From Candidatus Cloacimonadota bacterium (GTDB taxonomy: Bacteria; Cloacimonadota; Cloacimonadia; Cloacimonadales; WRIO01): 46,761 nucleotides of DNA. Positions 45,209 through 46,761 of this stretch are shown here, one piece after another (the stretch's first letter is position 1; each line of letters begins with the position of its first letter). Under the pieces are notes generated by a model. The model was not told the origin of the DNA, searched no databases, and saw only the letters and a program-made list of their open reading frames with translations. A program made the position numbers and the translations under genes. The DNA is taken from positions 1 to 46,761 of the forward strand of contig JAKPKU010000209.1 of assembly GCA_029553545.1 (NCBI GenBank). Reading direction: 5' to 3'.

Positions 45209-45346
45209 ATGAATGACATTAACCAGATGCAAATTCCAGGAATGCTAGAATTCAAAAACCATTTTTCTTTAGTTAAAGATCAAAATAAATTCATTGTCTC
45301 ACAGGCTTTCTTCAGATATTTATGCAAGCCAATCAGAAAGAAATAA
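45209..45346 (+). CDS. Small ORF of 45 residues, possibly the N-terminus of a disrupted IS5-type transposase
   Basis: Reads MNDINQMQIPGMLEFKNHFS and onward to LCKPIRKK, with an excellent ribosome site (GTGAGGAG, eight bases upstream) and a promoter at 45154-45182. The opening (about 30 residues ending QNKFI) is the length and style of IS5-type transposase starts. The matching later part of such a transposase appears at 46406-46573 on the same strand. The inference is that the gene was split by the sequence carrying the PorV-like gene. It could also be a genuine short leader peptide; its stop lies just before the ribosome site of the next gene. Confidence 0.5.
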   Translation: MNDINQMQIPGMLEFKNHFSLVKDQNKFIVSQAFFRYLCKPIRKK

Positions 45347-46406
45347 AAATTTAAGGAGAGAAAAAATAAAAAAAAACATTTTACTTGTAATTCTGTTCAT
45401 CACTTTTAAACTATATTCCATAGGATATTGGGATTATAGTCCTGAGTTCTTTAATCCTTCTGCAATTTCGAGAAGTATGGGTATCGTAAACATTGCAGAT
45501 GCATGGTCTGATAATTACAACATGAGTCAAAATCCGGCGAAAATATTTCATCAAGACTTTATAGGGATAAGTTCTTCAACAAGCAGCACTTATCCATTTT
45601 TTGTAGATAATTTATATGATACAAAACAAGCATCTTCAAATTTGTTCTTATCCAAAAATGGAGTTCATGTTCTTTTACCCTCAGTTAATTCTTCAGGTAA
45701 ATGGGGAGAAACAACAAAGCTAACAAAGGGTATTCGCGGATATTCAAGCGTTCAGGAGTATGCTTTGTCAGGTCAGTTGAATCTAAAGAAAATATTACAA
45801 TCTGTGCCAAATGACTTCTATCTAAGTGTGGGAATGAACCTAAAGGATCATCATTCGGTGCTGGATTTTTACCACTACCCCGTAAATGGATCGATTGTAA
45901 GAGAAAAAACACACAATCTATCAGCAGATTTTGGTGTTTTAACGAAATATCGCATCTCTGATGATTTTCTCTTTGGTCGATCGACAGAATTGTCATTGGG
46001 TTTTAAGCAACTTCATGCTATTAGAGAGAAAAACTCTGATAATCTTAAAGGCTATCTTAAAGACTATCATGTAGGGATGGGGATCAAACAGACACTAAAA
46101 GAAAAAGAAGATGGCTCAGATATAATTGGTTTAGTGATGACTGCTAATTATTCAAAGGGTAAAGATGCTGCTAAAGCATCTGCCTTTTCTTCAGGTCTTA
46201 GATTAAATCTTTACAATCTGATCTATGTAAGTACTGGATATGTTGATACTTCACAGGACTTTAACAAGTTTCCAACATTTGGCTTAGGGCTGAATTATGA
46301 ATATCAAAGAATTGGCTTCCAATGTAATTATGCTCATACTGAGACGATGAATGACATAAAAAAATCGATTAATGTAATCGATTTATCAATCAAATACAAA
46401 TTATAA
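45294..46406 (+). CDS. PorV/PorQ-like outer-membrane barrel protein
   Basis: 370 codons are open from TTG 45294. A better-placed start is AUA at 45366: it is seven bases after AGGAG (45354-45358), in frame, and begins a typical signal peptide, KKNILLVILFITFKLYS. From there the protein is 346 residues. Motifs are SRSMGIVNIADAW, then QNPAKIF, the 'RxMG..NPA' opening of the PorV/PorQ group, and it ends on a barrel strand NVIDLSIKYKL. PorV collects type IX cargo at the outer membrane, and two sorting-domain proteins are encoded next door. It starts inside the 3' part of the small ORF region and ends inside a transposase fragment. If AUA is not used, the gene may be silent. Confidence 0.7.
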   Translation: MSHRLSSDIYASQSERNKNLRREKIKKNILLVILFITFKLYSIGYWDYSPEFFNPSAISRSMGIVNIADAWSDNYNMSQNPAKIFHQDFIGISSSTSSTYPFFVDNLYDTKQASSNLFLSKNGVHVLLPSVNSSGKWGETTKLTKGIRGYSSVQEYALSGQLNLKKILQSVPNDFYLSVGMNLKDHHSVLDFYHYPVNGSIVREKTHNLSADFGVLTKYRISDDFLFGRSTELSLGFKQLHAIREKNSDNLKGYLKDYHVGMGIKQTLKEKEDGSDIIGLVMTANYSKGKDAAKASAFSSGLRLNLYNLIYVSTGYVDTSQDFNKFPTFGLGLNYEYQRIGFQCNYAHTETMNDIKKSINVIDLSIKYKL

Positions 46407-46573
46407 TTAAAGAGAATATTCATGATAAGCTTTTTAATGGGATCAATAGACAATTCGAGGAATTAGGACTCATTATGAAAAATGGGTCTGTAATAGATCT
46501 AACTATAATTTCAAGTTAAGCGCACCCAAGAAGAAAGCAATTGGTTATCAATGTACCGAATATGCTTAAGTAA
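46406..46573 (+). pseudogene. IS5-family transposase fragment, N-terminal part
   Basis: Translates as IKENIHDKLFNGINRQFEEL then GLIMKNGSVIDLTIISS, the conserved segment of IS5-type (DDE) transposases including the first catalytic Asp of 'ivDatiI'. An in-frame TAA at 46517-46519 interrupts it. The frame then continues AHPRRKQLVINVPNMLK to 46573, which also resembles the family. It has no start codon, and the region before it belongs to the PorV-like gene. Confidence 0.75.
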
Positions 46574-46578
46574 GGGAA

Positions 46579-46761
46579 TTATACTCTTACTTTTTTGTAA
46601 ATTTCTAAATCAAAGCTCTCACCTTTAAGTAGATCCCTATTACTCGCAGAAGCATAGCCCTTATCTGCAAAAACAAATGAATCTTTTTCCAAATCTACCT
46701 TTTTCAAGATACCCTCGAGTAGCTTACAATCAGGAATATTTGCTGCTGTTGTCATAACTGC
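46579..46761 (-). pseudogene. IS5-family transposase fragment, central part (partial at window end)
   Basis: Reads AVMTTAANIPDCKLLEGILK then DSFVFADKGYASASNRDLL and stops at YKKVRV. TTAANIPD and ADKGYAS are the second catalytic-Asp region of IS5-type transposases. It lies in the opposite direction to the fragment at 46406-46573, so the two pieces converge within 6 bases. The stop at 46579-46581 cuts off the DDE-closing Glu region. The fragment continues beyond the window end, so whether the upstream part is intact cannot be seen. Confidence 0.8.

Overview
The window reads as a low-GC, Gram-negative chromosome segment from the Fibrobacterota-Chlorobiota-Bacteroidota side of the bacterial tree. 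I favour Candidatus Cloacimonadota, at roughly 60% confidence. The evidence is two large secreted beta-helix proteins with a FlgD-like 'YPNPFNP...' C-terminal sorting domain, a PorV/PorQ-like outer-membrane protein, split MacAB-TolC and Omp85-type barrel genes, and AT-rich spacers. No rRNA or tRNA gene and no CRISPR array was seen. About nine tenths of the genes lie on the minus strand.

Layout by coordinate. 1-33: 5' end of an unidentified minus-strand gene. 321-4201: overlapping gene pair for a heterodimeric BmrCD-type ABC exporter. 4668-6302: groEL without groES, behind a CIRCE-like operator. 6445-15240: a tightly packed co-directional run, in transcription order rho, U32 peptidase-family (TrhP-like), bacteriohemerythrin, SPOR protein, mutS, mtnA, DUF362 ferredoxin-like protein. 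15549-20178: tolC-like, macA, macB ATPase, macB permease (tripartite efflux). 20298-22457: rng-rplU-rpmA. 22574-29379: sugar/choline-type nucleotidyltransferase, B12-binding radical SAM, lipoprotein M23 endopeptidase, Uup-like ABC-F ATPase and an Omp85-type barrel. 29453-33446: a secreted subunit, a PapD-like chaperone and a large beta-barrel usher-like protein. 33560-36694: a Hint-like small protein, a CheA-like protein with a ruined kinase site and a receiver domain, and CheW. 37253-38572: a MATE transporter on the plus strand. 39161-44483: two beta-helix surface proteins. 45209-46761: a PorV-like gene embedded among broken IS5-type transposase fragments.

The parts most likely to repay attention are three. 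First, the CheA-like protein lacks the phosphotransfer domain and the N and G2 boxes of the kinase but keeps two CheW-like domains and an intact-looking receiver, so it looks like a CheV-style scaffold rather than a kinase. Second, the subunit/chaperone/barrel trio resembles a chaperone-usher system but is far from the classical one. Third, a dispersed repeat of about 280 bp (four full or partial copies) lies between operons and at two sites appears to bring a -35 promoter element with it. The right end shows an IS5-family transposase broken into convergent pieces around an outer-membrane protein gene whose best-placed start codon is AUA.

Functional themes: cell envelope and export dominate (two ABC export systems, Omp85 barrel, M23 hydrolase, usher-like cluster, type IX-like cargo and PorV), alongside housekeeping genes (GroEL, MutS, Rho, RNase G, L21, L27). 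All calls are from reading the sequence; no database search was possible.
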